DNA of 64,000 bases from an uncultured Bacteroidales bacterium (GTDB lineage: Bacteria; Bacteroidota; Bacteroidia; Bacteroidales; UBA932): contig CAMVKH010000005.1 in NCBI GenBank assembly GCA_947168065.1, forward strand, positions 1 to 64,000, given 5' to 3'. Below are positions 40,753 through 49,496 of this stretch, one piece after another. The position numbers and the translations under genes were made by a program. Position 1 is the stretch's first letter, and every line of letters begins with the position of its first letter. A model generated the notes under the pieces. That model saw only the letters and a program-made list of their open reading frames with translations. It was not told the DNA's origin and ran no database searches.

Positions 40753-41577
40753 TTAATCATAGAGACTGTAGATATATTCGTCCTTCCAGTCCGCAATACG
40801 CAGATAAAGAAGGGCGTCGCGGAAGTCAATCCGCAGGGAATAATCGGGCAGGTCAGCCGCGGCGGGATCGTAGCCCGCGGCAAAGAGATACAGCCCGACC
40901 GGGCAAGAGAAAAGCAGATTATGTCTGTCTTTCTCCCAGAACTCCAGTAGCAGGTCGTTGCGGAGTTGACGGGGTATCCGGACACAGATGCGTCCTTGAC
41001 CATCGTCCTCCTGCACGGTATAGAGATACTCCCCTTCCACGGCGGACAAGTCCGCCGCGTCGAAACCACAGGTAGAGCCACGGATCACCATGTTGTAGCG
41101 ACGGCACAATGCACCATCCGCTTCATCTGTAAACTGGAGCGTTGAGAACTGTTTGTGAGGCTGTAACACGCAGCAGGCTTCCTCATCGCTGCAATCCACC
41201 CACTGCGTGCTGGCGTAAAGCGCATCCATCTCGTTGCCGGGTTCATAGGTCACGCGCGTGCCTTCGGCCAGAAAATCCCGCCAGGGCTTGTCGTGAACCA
41301 GGGAAATCACCTGCAAATGGCTCTTTTCTACGGAAATCTCTTCCATCTCAGGGCACAAGTCCAGGGAATGCTGCGTCATCCAACGGCTGTCCGCGTCCTG
41401 CAGGAGCAGGTCCACCCGGGCGCTTATTCCAACGGAAGGCTCAGTGGCGAGCAGTTCCCGGTAATCGATGTCCAGGTAGCAGGGACAGGGCAGCCGGTCT
41501 TCGCGTACCGTGCAACCAATGCAGGCACACAGCAACAAGCAGCCAAAAAGGGCCTGGACAAAATGATATTTCAACAT
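40753..41577 (-). CDS. FimB/Mfa2-family fimbrial anchor
   Basis: 274-aa lipoprotein (MLKYHFVQALFGCLLLCACIGC). The mature start REDRLPCPCYLDIDYREL has the family-typical CPCYLDI segment. A two-domain beta architecture follows, with YNMVIRG and LLYLRIADWKDEYIYSLYD at the end. In type V pili, FimB/Mfa2 proteins anchor the fimbria to the outer membrane and control its length. It lies in the middle of the operon, 11 bp after the preceding fimbrillin gene and 12 bp before the giant protein gene. Confidence 0.85.
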   Translation of the reverse strand: MLKYHFVQALFGCLLLCACIGCTVREDRLPCPCYLDIDYRELLATEPSVGISARVDLLLQDADSRWMTQHSLDLCPEMEEISVEKSHLQVISLVHDKPWRDFLAEGTRVTYEPGNEMDALYASTQWVDCSDEEACCVLQPHKQFSTLQFTDEADGALCRRYNMVIRGSTCGFDAADLSAVEGEYLYTVQEDDGQGRICVRIPRQLRNDLLLEFWEKDRHNLLFSCPVGLYLFAAGYDPAAADLPDYSLRIDFRDALLYLRIADWKDEYIYSLYD

Positions 41578-41588
41578 AAGTACTTCAT

Positions 41589-42686
41589 TTATAGAGGTTC
41601 AGAATAATCAAGACCGTCCGTCCAGCTGCTGCAGGAAATGTGAGCCGTCAACTGGGCCGATATCACCGGCTCGTTGGGGTCTGCCGAGCCGCTGGCGCAG
41701 ATGGTCAGGGCGACGTCGTAGGTTGTGTTGCGCTCCAGCCCTTTCCCGTCATGGACCAGGGTCACCGGATACCACCAGTCTGCACCGTTGACACGCGCCA
41801 GCACCACCAGGCGTGTCGGGGCGCCCGTACTTTCCGTCGCGTCGGGGCCCGGATGGTCCTGGACGACCGCGTTGGGGAAGCTGTACAGGCAAGTTCCCGT
41901 CGGCACATGGTCCTGGCCGCGGGGCAGCGGCACGGACAAAGTATGGTAGAGATGGGAACGGCAGGCGGCGGGTACTTGCTCCGCGGATCGGATGTAGTCC
42001 TGGCTATCCGTAGAGGAAGCCCTTCCGGCAACCCGGCCGCCCAGGTTTACCCATCCCACAGGCACAGCGGTGGTTCCCAGGTTCCAGCTCTGCAGCGCAT
42101 TGATCAGAAAGATACCCTTGAGGGTCATCGCGCCACCCTCGGCATAAGCGGCGGGAAGGCGGTTGCGGATGATGGTCACCCGTACCCGCGCGACATAGCG
42201 TTGCATGGGTATGGTGACCTGGCTAACCTCGCCGGGGCTGATCTGCACCGCTTCGCCCGCCATCATTACGAAACCCGTTGCTTCACTCAAGCCACAATCC
42301 GTCAGGCTGATAGTCGTCTCTCGAAGCGCTGCTTCCGTCGTCACCGATTGCAGGTCCGGTCCGTTGGCCACAGCAAATATTTGGTAGACACCGGCACCCA
42401 GGGCCGGATACTGTTTCGTATAAGGGAAATTGACCGAAGCGGCGTCGAGCCGCAGATAGTCATAGCGCTGTCCTCCTTTGAAAAGCAGCAACTGAACTTG
42501 GTTGACGGCCTCCTCGTAGGCATAGGCCGTATTGTCGGAGAGCGTCTTGGTCGGCAAGCCGGGACCTGGAATGACCAGGGAGAGACTTCCCTCCCCGGCC
42601 GTCGGCTGCCAGCGTGCACAGGCTGCAACGATCGCAATCAGCAGCCAGACAGCCAGCAACATCCTGAACGTCAGGGCCGTTTTCAT
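41589..42686 (-). CDS. Type V fimbrial subunit (FimA/Mfa1-like), third copy
   Basis: 365-aa lipoprotein (MKTALTFRMLLAVWLLIAIVAAC). Has SLSLVIPGPGLPTKTL, VNQVQLLLFKGGQRYD, YQIFAVANGPDL and the mid-protein RYVARVRVTIIRNRLP, the pattern of P. gingivalis-type fimbrial subunits. Its C-terminus (HISCSSWTDGLDYSEPL) has the W-x-x-G element near the donor strand. The start ATG overlaps the stop of the upstream paralogue by 1 bp. It shares the order and motifs of the two paralogues upstream, so subunit diversification by duplication is likely. Confidence 0.8.
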   Translation of the reverse strand: MKTALTFRMLLAVWLLIAIVAACARWQPTAGEGSLSLVIPGPGLPTKTLSDNTAYAYEEAVNQVQLLLFKGGQRYDYLRLDAASVNFPYTKQYPALGAGVYQIFAVANGPDLQSVTTEAALRETTISLTDCGLSEATGFVMMAGEAVQISPGEVSQVTIPMQRYVARVRVTIIRNRLPAAYAEGGAMTLKGIFLINALQSWNLGTTAVPVGWVNLGGRVAGRASSTDSQDYIRSAEQVPAACRSHLYHTLSVPLPRGQDHVPTGTCLYSFPNAVVQDHPGPDATESTGAPTRLVVLARVNGADWWYPVTLVHDGKGLERNTTYDVALTICASGSADPNEPVISAQLTAHISCSSWTDGLDYSEPL

Positions 42687-43753
42687 CAGAAATCCCCCTG
42701 ATAGCTGTTTCCGTTCCCCCAGCCCGTGATCGTCACCTCTACGTCGAGGTTGCCATTCGAGACGCGCTGGTTGGGATCTTTCGTGCCCGGTCCTGAAATC
42801 ACGAAGGACACGTCATAACTCGTATTGCGCTCCATGCTGGGCAGCGTCACCGGATAATACCAGCTTTCTGCTGGTGTGCCATAGGAGACCCGCAGGACCA
42901 GACGGGCGCAAACGGCTTCAGCCGTGGGCCCGGCGAAATGATCGGCTGTCAAGGACAGTCGGTTGGGATAGCAGTAGAACGGCAAGTTGAAGCTTTCAGC
43001 TGCCGTGAGGCTGCGGGCGACTGCCTGCTGCGGCGCCTTGAAAGTCAGGGCGGCGCACTCGGCGTCGGCGGCTGCGACAATGAAGTCATCTGTATTCGTC
43101 GAGGTATTGCGGCCTGCCTTGCGACCGGCATAATTCACATACGTCGATGGATTGTCGGATGCCAGGAGCGTCCAGTTGCCCAGACCATTCTCCAGAAAGA
43201 CGCTTTCGACGGTCAAGGCACCACAGTCTGCCGGCAACTTGTTCTGGACAGTCGTCAGGCGGACACGGCTGACATGGCGCTCAAGCGCAATGGTGACGCT
43301 GGCTGGCGTATCATTGTCGCTACGTACCGTCACGGTATTGGCCGTCTCGCCATACATGACAAAGCCCACTTCCGGGTTGTTATGGGACAGCGCGACGGTC
43401 TGCTGCTGCAACTCGCTCCGGGTTTGGATTTCCGTCAGGGCCGGTGCGTTCGCGACTGCCACAAGGTCATAGTAGCCGGCTTTCACGCCATCGAGAGAAC
43501 GGGTCGCCGTATTCTCGGGAAACACCTCGCGCCGGTAGAGCGTTCCATCGGTCTGGAAGATAAATACCTGCACGTCTTTGAGATAGTCTTCTTTCCCTGT
43601 GGCATCCGTCACCGACTTAGTGCCGGGCGCGCCCGCAGGAACAAGGGAAATGCGCAGTGATCCGGTTCCCGTCCCAGCCTCCGGAGCCAGGTTCGTTTGA
43701 CATGCCACCGCACTGAAGCAGAAACATGCGGCAAAGAGAATGATTCTTTTCAT
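42686..43753 (-). CDS. Type V fimbrial subunit (FimA/Mfa1-like), second copy
   Basis: 355-aa lipoprotein (MKRIILFAACFCFSAVAC). Motifs match its neighbours: SLRISLVPAGAPGTKS, KDVQVFIFQTDGTLYRREV, YDLVAVANAPALTEIQ, RHVSRVRLTTVQNKLP and the C-terminal VEVTITGWGNGNSYQGDF. It should be exported, lipidated, processed and polymerised by donor-strand exchange, as reported for FimA/Mfa1. It lies 27 bp after the first copy and overlaps the third. Confidence 0.85.
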   Translation of the reverse strand: MKRIILFAACFCFSAVACQTNLAPEAGTGTGSLRISLVPAGAPGTKSVTDATGKEDYLKDVQVFIFQTDGTLYRREVFPENTATRSLDGVKAGYYDLVAVANAPALTEIQTRSELQQQTVALSHNNPEVGFVMYGETANTVTVRSDNDTPASVTIALERHVSRVRLTTVQNKLPADCGALTVESVFLENGLGNWTLLASDNPSTYVNYAGRKAGRNTSTNTDDFIVAAADAECAALTFKAPQQAVARSLTAAESFNLPFYCYPNRLSLTADHFAGPTAEAVCARLVLRVSYGTPAESWYYPVTLPSMERNTSYDVSFVISGPGTKDPNQRVSNGNLDVEVTITGWGNGNSYQGDF

Positions 43754-43780
43754 ATGATTGTATGGTTTTAATGGTTAGTG

Positions 43781-44740
43781 TCAGAAGTTACCCTGCAGGC
43801 TGGCTCCGGAGGTCCAGGGCACGACGTGCAGCCGGGCCTGGAATCCATTGTAGTCCTGCGGAAGGTCTTCGGGATGATCCACCCCGAAATTTGCAATGGT
43901 CAAGTCGATGTGATAGTGATGGTTGGCCCGCACGCGCGGGATCGTCACGGGATAATAGGTGGTGCGGTCCGCCAGCGTGGCCTTTACCACGAAACGAGTG
44001 CACCGGCTCCCCCACTGCGTCTTGTCATGGTTGTCGGGGGAGGCATTGGGATAGGCGTAGAATACGGGGCCTCCCTGCAGGAGGGCCAGGGGCGCATCGG
44101 CGCGGTCTTCCCGGTCCATCCGGTTGTACCACAGCGCCTGGGCTGCCGGCAACGAGTCGGTCAGGGCCAGGTTGCTGCCGCCCACGACGTTCGTCAGGTA
44201 GACCTCGTCCACCTGAAAGGATGCATCCGCCAGCGGGCCGGAGAAGGCCGTATGAATTTCGTAGGAAACCTTGGCGGCCAGGCGCTCCATTTCCACGGTG
44301 ATCTTTTCATCCGCTTCGATGAGGTGGTTGTCGAGCCGGCCGACCATGACGAAGCCGCCAGCCCCGTTTTCCGCAAGGGTGGTTTCCGTCCGGAAGAGAT
44401 CGGCTTTACCGATTCCGGAAAGCGGCAGCGGCGCCTTGTTGGCCACGGCCACGAAGTCATAGGTCTCATCGGTCAGGAAAAAGTCGAAACGTCCGTCGGA
44501 AGACTGGTAGCAATTGACCAAGTGGCCACCACGGCTGAACACATAAAGCACGCACTGCGAGATTTGGCTTTCAAGGGCCTGGAGCGCATCGGAACCCTTG
44601 GTATTCGGTGCAGTGTTGAGCAGGGTAAGTTGGAGACGGCGCGGCACTGGCGGATCCGTGCAGAATACGCAGGGCTCTCCCTTGTCGCAGCCGCAGGCCA
44701 GACAGAGCGTCGTCAGGAATAAAATCAGGGGTTGTTTCAT
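43781..44740 (-). CDS. Type V fimbrial subunit (FimA/Mfa1-like), first copy
   Basis: 319-aa lipoprotein (MKQPLILFLTTLCLACGC). Shorter than its paralogues but with the same landmarks: RRLQLTLLNTAPNTKGSD, QCVLYVFSRGGHLVNCYQ, YDFVAVANKAPLPLSG, ERLAAKVSYEIHTAF and terminal VVPWTSGASLQGNF. It could be the major subunit or an accessory one. It lies 16 bp after the stop of the OmpA/TPR-like gene, within the operon. Confidence 0.85.
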   Translation of the reverse strand: MKQPLILFLTTLCLACGCDKGEPCVFCTDPPVPRRLQLTLLNTAPNTKGSDALQALESQISQCVLYVFSRGGHLVNCYQSSDGRFDFFLTDETYDFVAVANKAPLPLSGIGKADLFRTETTLAENGAGGFVMVGRLDNHLIEADEKITVEMERLAAKVSYEIHTAFSGPLADASFQVDEVYLTNVVGGSNLALTDSLPAAQALWYNRMDREDRADAPLALLQGGPVFYAYPNASPDNHDKTQWGSRCTRFVVKATLADRTTYYPVTIPRVRANHHYHIDLTIANFGVDHPEDLPQDYNGFQARLHVVPWTSGASLQGNF

Positions 44741-44756
44741 CGTAGCTCGTTTTATG

Positions 44757-46712
44757 TCAGGATTCTCGGTTTAAGTCATATTTTCGGATCAGCGCACTGA
44801 TTTCCGGATCGAGATTACCGCGGTGCACAAAACTTCCGTTTTGCCCACAAGCATGGAGATAACACTCAACGGCACTGCGCTCATCGCCTTGGCGCGCATA
44901 GACCAGGGCCAGCATGTAATTGACCTCCGCGCTGCGGTCGAGTTGCTCCAGGATAGCACGCGCACTCGCATTGTAGTCGAGGCAACAGTAAGCAATGGCG
45001 GTATTGAAATCGGCATAGGGCCGCAGGAGCGTCAACGCACGCTGGTAATCGCGATCGCGGATGGCTTGCACGCCCGCCATATAGGTGGTATCCAGCACGG
45101 TCGTATGGATCGTGTCCTGGACCATGTCGCGCCGGTGCAGGCGGAAATCGAAAGCCACGACGCGCAGCTGCGGATACAGTTCATTTTTCAGGTAGGAATA
45201 GAAATCTTCCGCCTGCATGGACAGTTCGCGCCGGTCGGGATCAGATTCAGTGCGCCGGGCCCGGTATCGTTCTTTCTGCTCCGTGCTGAGTTGCGTGTCT
45301 GCCTCGACCAGACGGTCAAGCTGGTCCCAGTTCTCTGGTACGGCATGGCTGCGGAAGTGGATGCCGGGGCGCTCGGGTGCGGTCGCGTAACTGCCGTCCA
45401 GGTCAAGAAGGATACCGGTGGCTCTGTCGGCAGAATCGGCATACTGCCGCATGAAGCGTTCGAAGTAGTGTCCGACGCTCTGGCTGCGTCGCTGCGAGAG
45501 CGCGGCATTGGCGTGCCAGCTACCTTCAGGCGAAGCATGGGCCGTAACCACGATACTGTCGAGGTCATATTCCTGGTTTTCCAGCAGAGAGGCCAACGTG
45601 GCGCGAATCTGCAGGATTTCCGTCAAGTTGTCGCCCAGATCTTCCCGCACATGTTCGTCGCCCAAATCGAAGAGCAGCCGGGCCTCGGTCTGCACATCCA
45701 CCCGGCGCGAAACCACCTGGTCGAGGTAGCGTTCACGGCCATCGACAAAAGCGCTCAGGGAGCTGATGTAGAAGGTCAGCGGCTCGCTTTCCGGCACCCG
45801 ATACACGATTTTCTCCTGCTCACAGACCTCCCCGTCAAGACGGATGTCCACTTTGCGCAGCCGGGGCCGGGTCTGAAGGGTCTGCACATAATTGTACACG
45901 AACTCCCCCGCCTCGTTGACCAGCAGTGTGTCGAGCCGCAGGTGTTCCGTCTGCACCGGCACTTTTACGTAGCGCTGGAACATCTTGTCCTTGTCGCGGA
46001 TGCGCCGTTCGTTGCGCCGCACCAGCCAGCCATAGGTATAGTAGTCCACAGCCTGCCGTTCCTTGACGCCGTAGATCGAGGCGAAGGCTTCATCGGAGAC
46101 TTCCGTGCTGTCCTGCCGCAGGGCGTAGAGACGGGGAAGGTTGCGCCGGATCCAGATCTCGAGCTGGTGCCGGTCGATAAAGCGCGTGGAATCGGTGACG
46201 ATGCTACGCAGGAAGCGTTCATATTGCTGGTATCCGCGCAACTGTGCCTTGCGGTATTCCTTGCCCGTGATCAGGATGTCATCGAGCGCCACGTCTTCGT
46301 CGAGCAGCTTCATCCGGGGATGGAAACGGACTTGCCAACGGCTGTCCTGCATGGCGGCGGGCACGATGACCTGGAAGGCCAGCTCGATCCGGCCGTGCCG
46401 TTCGGCCACGTTGCGGAAGCGGGCCGTCACCCGTGCGGCCTGGAGCGTCTCATGGGCCACCATCTCGCCGCTCGCCTCATCGCGCACGGCGTTCATGATG
46501 ATGACCTCGCGGCCCAGGAAATCATGGACCACGAGACTGTCTGCCTCGAAGTGCGGCAGATCCTGTTCCGGAATCGCCTGCCGGTCTTCCGGCAGAATCA
46601 GGGATGCGGTCAACTGGCTTTCCTGCAGCCGCTCTGCCTTCCGGGTCGTCCCGCAAGCAGCGGCAGCCAGAGCGCCGGCCAGCAGCGCGATGAGCAGCAC
46701 AGATCGGTTCAT
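44757..46712 (-). CDS. OmpA-like/TPR-like lipoprotein of fimbrial locus
   Basis: 651 aa. Signal MNRSVLLIALLAGALAAAAC. A long beta-rich N-part (about 25-320, DUF3868-like in character) is followed by an OmpA-like peptidoglycan-binding segment (VVTAHASPEGSWHANAALSQ, RRSQSVGHYFERF), then tail repeats in TPR style (QAIRDRDYQRALTLLRPYAD, RSAEVNYMLALVYARQGDER). Such proteins sit beside DUF3575 proteins and fimbrillins in Bacteroidales fimbrial loci. It may hold the fimbrial base to the cell wall or help assembly. It starts 2 bp after the DUF3575 stop. Confidence 0.75.
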   Translation of the reverse strand: MNRSVLLIALLAGALAAAACGTTRKAERLQESQLTASLILPEDRQAIPEQDLPHFEADSLVVHDFLGREVIIMNAVRDEASGEMVAHETLQAARVTARFRNVAERHGRIELAFQVIVPAAMQDSRWQVRFHPRMKLLDEDVALDDILITGKEYRKAQLRGYQQYERFLRSIVTDSTRFIDRHQLEIWIRRNLPRLYALRQDSTEVSDEAFASIYGVKERQAVDYYTYGWLVRRNERRIRDKDKMFQRYVKVPVQTEHLRLDTLLVNEAGEFVYNYVQTLQTRPRLRKVDIRLDGEVCEQEKIVYRVPESEPLTFYISSLSAFVDGRERYLDQVVSRRVDVQTEARLLFDLGDEHVREDLGDNLTEILQIRATLASLLENQEYDLDSIVVTAHASPEGSWHANAALSQRRSQSVGHYFERFMRQYADSADRATGILLDLDGSYATAPERPGIHFRSHAVPENWDQLDRLVEADTQLSTEQKERYRARRTESDPDRRELSMQAEDFYSYLKNELYPQLRVVAFDFRLHRRDMVQDTIHTTVLDTTYMAGVQAIRDRDYQRALTLLRPYADFNTAIAYCCLDYNASARAILEQLDRSAEVNYMLALVYARQGDERSAVECYLHACGQNGSFVHRGNLDPEISALIRKYDLNRES

Positions 46713-46714
46713 GG

Positions 46715-47299
46715 TCAGAAGATATAGCTGATGGACACTTGCAGTTCATTGGAAGGCAAAACGAACCAGCGGGTTGCGTCGCGCACCGGCGTTCCGTCGT
46801 CCCGACTCACGACCCGGCCGCAACGCGGGCAGCGGTACTGCGTATACCAGGCTTTGCCGAACCAGCCGCCCAAGCCCAGGTCGAGGTTCCAGTGGCGGCT
46901 GAGCATGCGGCTGTAGCCGACGCCCAGACCCACACCCGCCGCCAGGCCCTCCTCGGTCAGCGGACGCTTGAGCAGCCCGCCGCGGTTGTATTCCTCCACC
47001 TGTGCGCGGGCGCTCACCCACCAGGAGGAATAGACATTCCAGGGCCAATAGCGAAGGCCCAGCGAGGCGGAGCGGGCGCGGTTCTGGAAAGCCGTCCCCT
47101 TTTCGGCAGAGCCAAAGTTCCAGTTGTTGTAGCGGGCGCCGGCATGCAGCGAAAGATGCCGGCTGAAAGCGAGACCTGCCTGCGCATTGATCGTCCCGAG
47201 GTTCGCCCAGTCCAGCACGTTGGTGGACAAGGAAAAGACCTGGGCCTGGAGCGGGCCGGCCAGCAGCAGGCAAAGGGCCGGCAGTAAAAAACGTTTCAT
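46715..47299 (-). CDS. DUF3575 outer-membrane protein, first gene of fimbrial operon
   Basis: 194 aa. Signal MKRFLLPALCLLLAGPLQAQ, then FSLSTNVLDWANLGTINAQA, the DUF3575 start, and a small barrel ending NELQVSISYIF with terminal Phe. It carries an unusual Cys-x-x-Cys segment (YRCPRCGRVV) near residues 155-165. DUF3575 proteins open fimbrial loci in Bacteroidales and are thought to be outer-membrane partners. A TAGTTTTG box 23 bp upstream suggests this is the first gene of the operon ending at 35523. Confidence 0.8.
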   Translation of the reverse strand: MKRFLLPALCLLLAGPLQAQVFSLSTNVLDWANLGTINAQAGLAFSRHLSLHAGARYNNWNFGSAEKGTAFQNRARSASLGLRYWPWNVYSSWWVSARAQVEEYNRGGLLKRPLTEEGLAAGVGLGVGYSRMLSRHWNLDLGLGGWFGKAWYTQYRCPRCGRVVSRDDGTPVRDATRWFVLPSNELQVSISYIF

Positions 47300-47322
47300 A
47301 GGGCTTTGTGTGTTTGGGACGA

Positions 47323-47330
47323 CAAAACTA
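47323..47330 (-). promoter_or_regulatory. -7 element for fimbrial operon
   Basis: TAGTTTTG (fits TAnnTTTG) on the minus strand, 23 bp before the DUF3575 ATG. No TTG lies at the usual -33 distance, so an activator could be needed. Confidence 0.4.
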
Positions 47331-47466
47331 GAGCGGCCCGCCGCGAAAAAAAAACTCGGAGCGCTTATCTGGTCAAAGTTTTCAGCATCTCGAAAAAGCG
47401 GGGGAAAATGCAGATTTGTCGGGGTGGAAAAGGCTTTCGGAGAGCCGTTTTACAAGAAACTGACAA

Positions 47467-47496
47467 TTTGTCGCACCTGGGCCGCTGGTATCTTTT
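47467..47496 (+). promoter_or_regulatory. Possible htpG promoter
   Basis: TTTG (47467-47470), 18 nt, TATCTTTT (47489-47496), close to the Bacteroidota consensus, about 48 bp before the htpG ATG. Confidence 0.35.
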
Positions 47497-47543
47497 TTGA
47501 TTTCTCTCGTGCCAGAAACGAAAAATCTTAAAAAACGATAACC

Positions 47544-49409
47544 ATGACGAAAGGAAAAATTGGCGTGACCACGGAAAATATCTTTCCGGTCATCAAAAAA
47601 TTCTTGTATTCCGACCACGACATCTTCCTGCGTGAGCTCGTGGCCAATGCCGTCGATGCGGCCCAGAAACTGAAAGCCCTCGCCGGAACCGGCGATTTCA
47701 AGGGCGAACTGGGCGACCTGACCATCCGCGTGGACGTGGACGACAAGGCCAAGACCATCACCATCACGGACCGCGGCATCGGCATGACCGAAGAAGAGGT
47801 CGACAAGTACATCAACCAGATCGCTTTCTCCTCGGCCGGCGAGTTCCTGGAGAAATACAAAGACAAGGCGGGCAGCATCATCGGCCATTTCGGCCTGGGC
47901 TTCTACTCCGCTTTCATGGTGTCACAGAAAGTCCGCATTGAGACGCTTTCCTGGCAGGAAGGCGCCAAGGCCGTGAAATGGGAATGCGAGGGCGAGCCCG
48001 ACTTCACCATGACCGCCAGCAAGAAGACAGAGCGCGGCACCACCATCACCCTCTTCCTGGATGCAGACAGCGAAGAATTCGCCGAGGAAGCGAAGGTGGG
48101 CGCCCTGCTCAACAAGTATTGCAAGTTCATGCCTGTTCCCATCTGCATGGGCAAGCAGAAAGAGTGGAAGGACGGCAAGTACGTGGACACCGACAAGGAC
48201 AACATCATCAACGACACCGAGCCTCTCTGGACCCGCAAGCCCAGCGAGCTGAAGGACGAAGACTACCTGACCTTCTACAACAAGCTCTATCCGATGCAGG
48301 AGGATCCCCTCTTCCACATTCACCTCAACGTCGACTATCCGTTCAACCTGACCGGCATCCTCTACTTTCCGAAGATCAAGGACCGGCTCGAGGTCACGCG
48401 CAACAAGATCCAGCTCTACTGCAACCAGATGTTCGTCACCGACTCTGTGGAGAACATCGTGCCGGAGTTCCTGACCCTGCTCCACGGCGTCATCGATTCG
48501 CCGGACATCCCGCTCAACGTGTCGCGCAGCTACCTGCAGGAAGACGCCAACGTGAAAAAGATCTCCACCTACATCACGAAGAAGGTGGCCGACCGGCTCG
48601 AAGAAATTGCCAAGAACAAAAAAGAGGAATTCGAACAGAAATGGGACAACCTGAAGCTCTTCATCGAATACGGCATGCTCACCGACGAGAAGTTCTGCGA
48701 GCGCGCACTGAAGTTTGCCCTGCTCAAGAACACGGAAGGCGCCTACTTCAACTATGAAGCCTACGGCGAGAAGATCAAGGAAGCCCAGACCAACAAGGAC
48801 AAGAAGACGGTCTATCTCTACTGCACCGACCCGGTGGCCCAGTATCCCTATGTGGAAGCGGCCCGGGCGAAAGGCTACGACGTGCTGGTCTTCGACTGCC
48901 CGCTCGACGCGCACTTCGTGAACCTGCTGGAAACCAAGCTGAAAGACGCTACTTTCAAACGGGTGGATGCGGATGCCATCGACCGCCTCGTCGAGAAGGA
49001 AGAGCGCGCCAGGTTCGAGATTTCCGAAGAGGACGCCAAGTATGTGACCAGCGTTTTCGAGGAAATCCTGCCGAAGGAAAACAAATACGAAGTGAAGGTG
49101 GAGAACCTGGGCGAAGCCGCCGCTCCGATCCTGATCACCCAGAGCGAATTCATGCGCCGTTACCGCGACATGGCGGCCCTGGGCGGCGGCATGAACTTCT
49201 ACGGCGAACTGCCCGACAGCTTCAACATCACGGTCAACGCCGAGAATCCGGTGATCCGCAAGATCATGGGTGAAACCGGCGTCAAGGCCCTGACGGCCGA
49301 CAGTACGCTGCTCAAGCAGGCTACCGACCTGGCCCTGCTGTCGAACGGCATGCTGAAAGGAAAAGCCCTCGCCGACTTCATCAAGCGCAGCGAGGACCTT
49401 CTTGGTTAA
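47544..49409 (+). CDS. htpG: Molecular chaperone HtpG (Hsp90)
   Basis: 621 aa. N-terminal GHKL ATPase: FLRELVANAVDAAQKL (usual NASDA reads NAVDA here), TITDRGIGMTEEEV, GHFGLGFYSAFMVS. The middle domain includes YFPKIKDR, IQLYCNQMFVTDSVENIVPE and SPDIPLNVSRSYLQ, and the C-terminal dimerisation domain follows. Length is near E. coli HtpG (624). It is a cytoplasmic ATP-dependent chaperone in protein folding and stress. Translation from the ATG at 47544 is preceded by an A-rich leader. Convergent with rmuC. Confidence 0.96.
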   Translation: MTKGKIGVTTENIFPVIKKFLYSDHDIFLRELVANAVDAAQKLKALAGTGDFKGELGDLTIRVDVDDKAKTITITDRGIGMTEEEVDKYINQIAFSSAGEFLEKYKDKAGSIIGHFGLGFYSAFMVSQKVRIETLSWQEGAKAVKWECEGEPDFTMTASKKTERGTTITLFLDADSEEFAEEAKVGALLNKYCKFMPVPICMGKQKEWKDGKYVDTDKDNIINDTEPLWTRKPSELKDEDYLTFYNKLYPMQEDPLFHIHLNVDYPFNLTGILYFPKIKDRLEVTRNKIQLYCNQMFVTDSVENIVPEFLTLLHGVIDSPDIPLNVSRSYLQEDANVKKISTYITKKVADRLEEIAKNKKEEFEQKWDNLKLFIEYGMLTDEKFCERALKFALLKNTEGAYFNYEAYGEKIKEAQTNKDKKTVYLYCTDPVAQYPYVEAARAKGYDVLVFDCPLDAHFVNLLETKLKDATFKRVDADAIDRLVEKEERARFEISEEDAKYVTSVFEEILPKENKYEVKVENLGEAAAPILITQSEFMRRYRDMAALGGGMNFYGELPDSFNITVNAENPVIRKIMGETGVKALTADSTLLKQATDLALLSNGMLKGKALADFIKRSEDLLG

Positions 49410-49439
49410 ATGGTCTTGAAGCGTAGCTGCGGGTGATTT

Positions 49440-49492
49440 TTGGAGCCGCGAGCATTTTTTCTGCGAGCGGGACAAAAATCAGAGCAGCGAAG
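49440..49492. repeat. Intergenic element resembling the ABC-F insert
   Basis: The stretch between the convergent htpG and rmuC genes contains cgagcattttttctgcgag and caaaaatcagagcagcgaag. It aligns well with 58994-59037 inside the ABC-F gene, which suggests a shared dispersed element. Confidence 0.4.
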
Positions 49493-49496
49493 CTCT

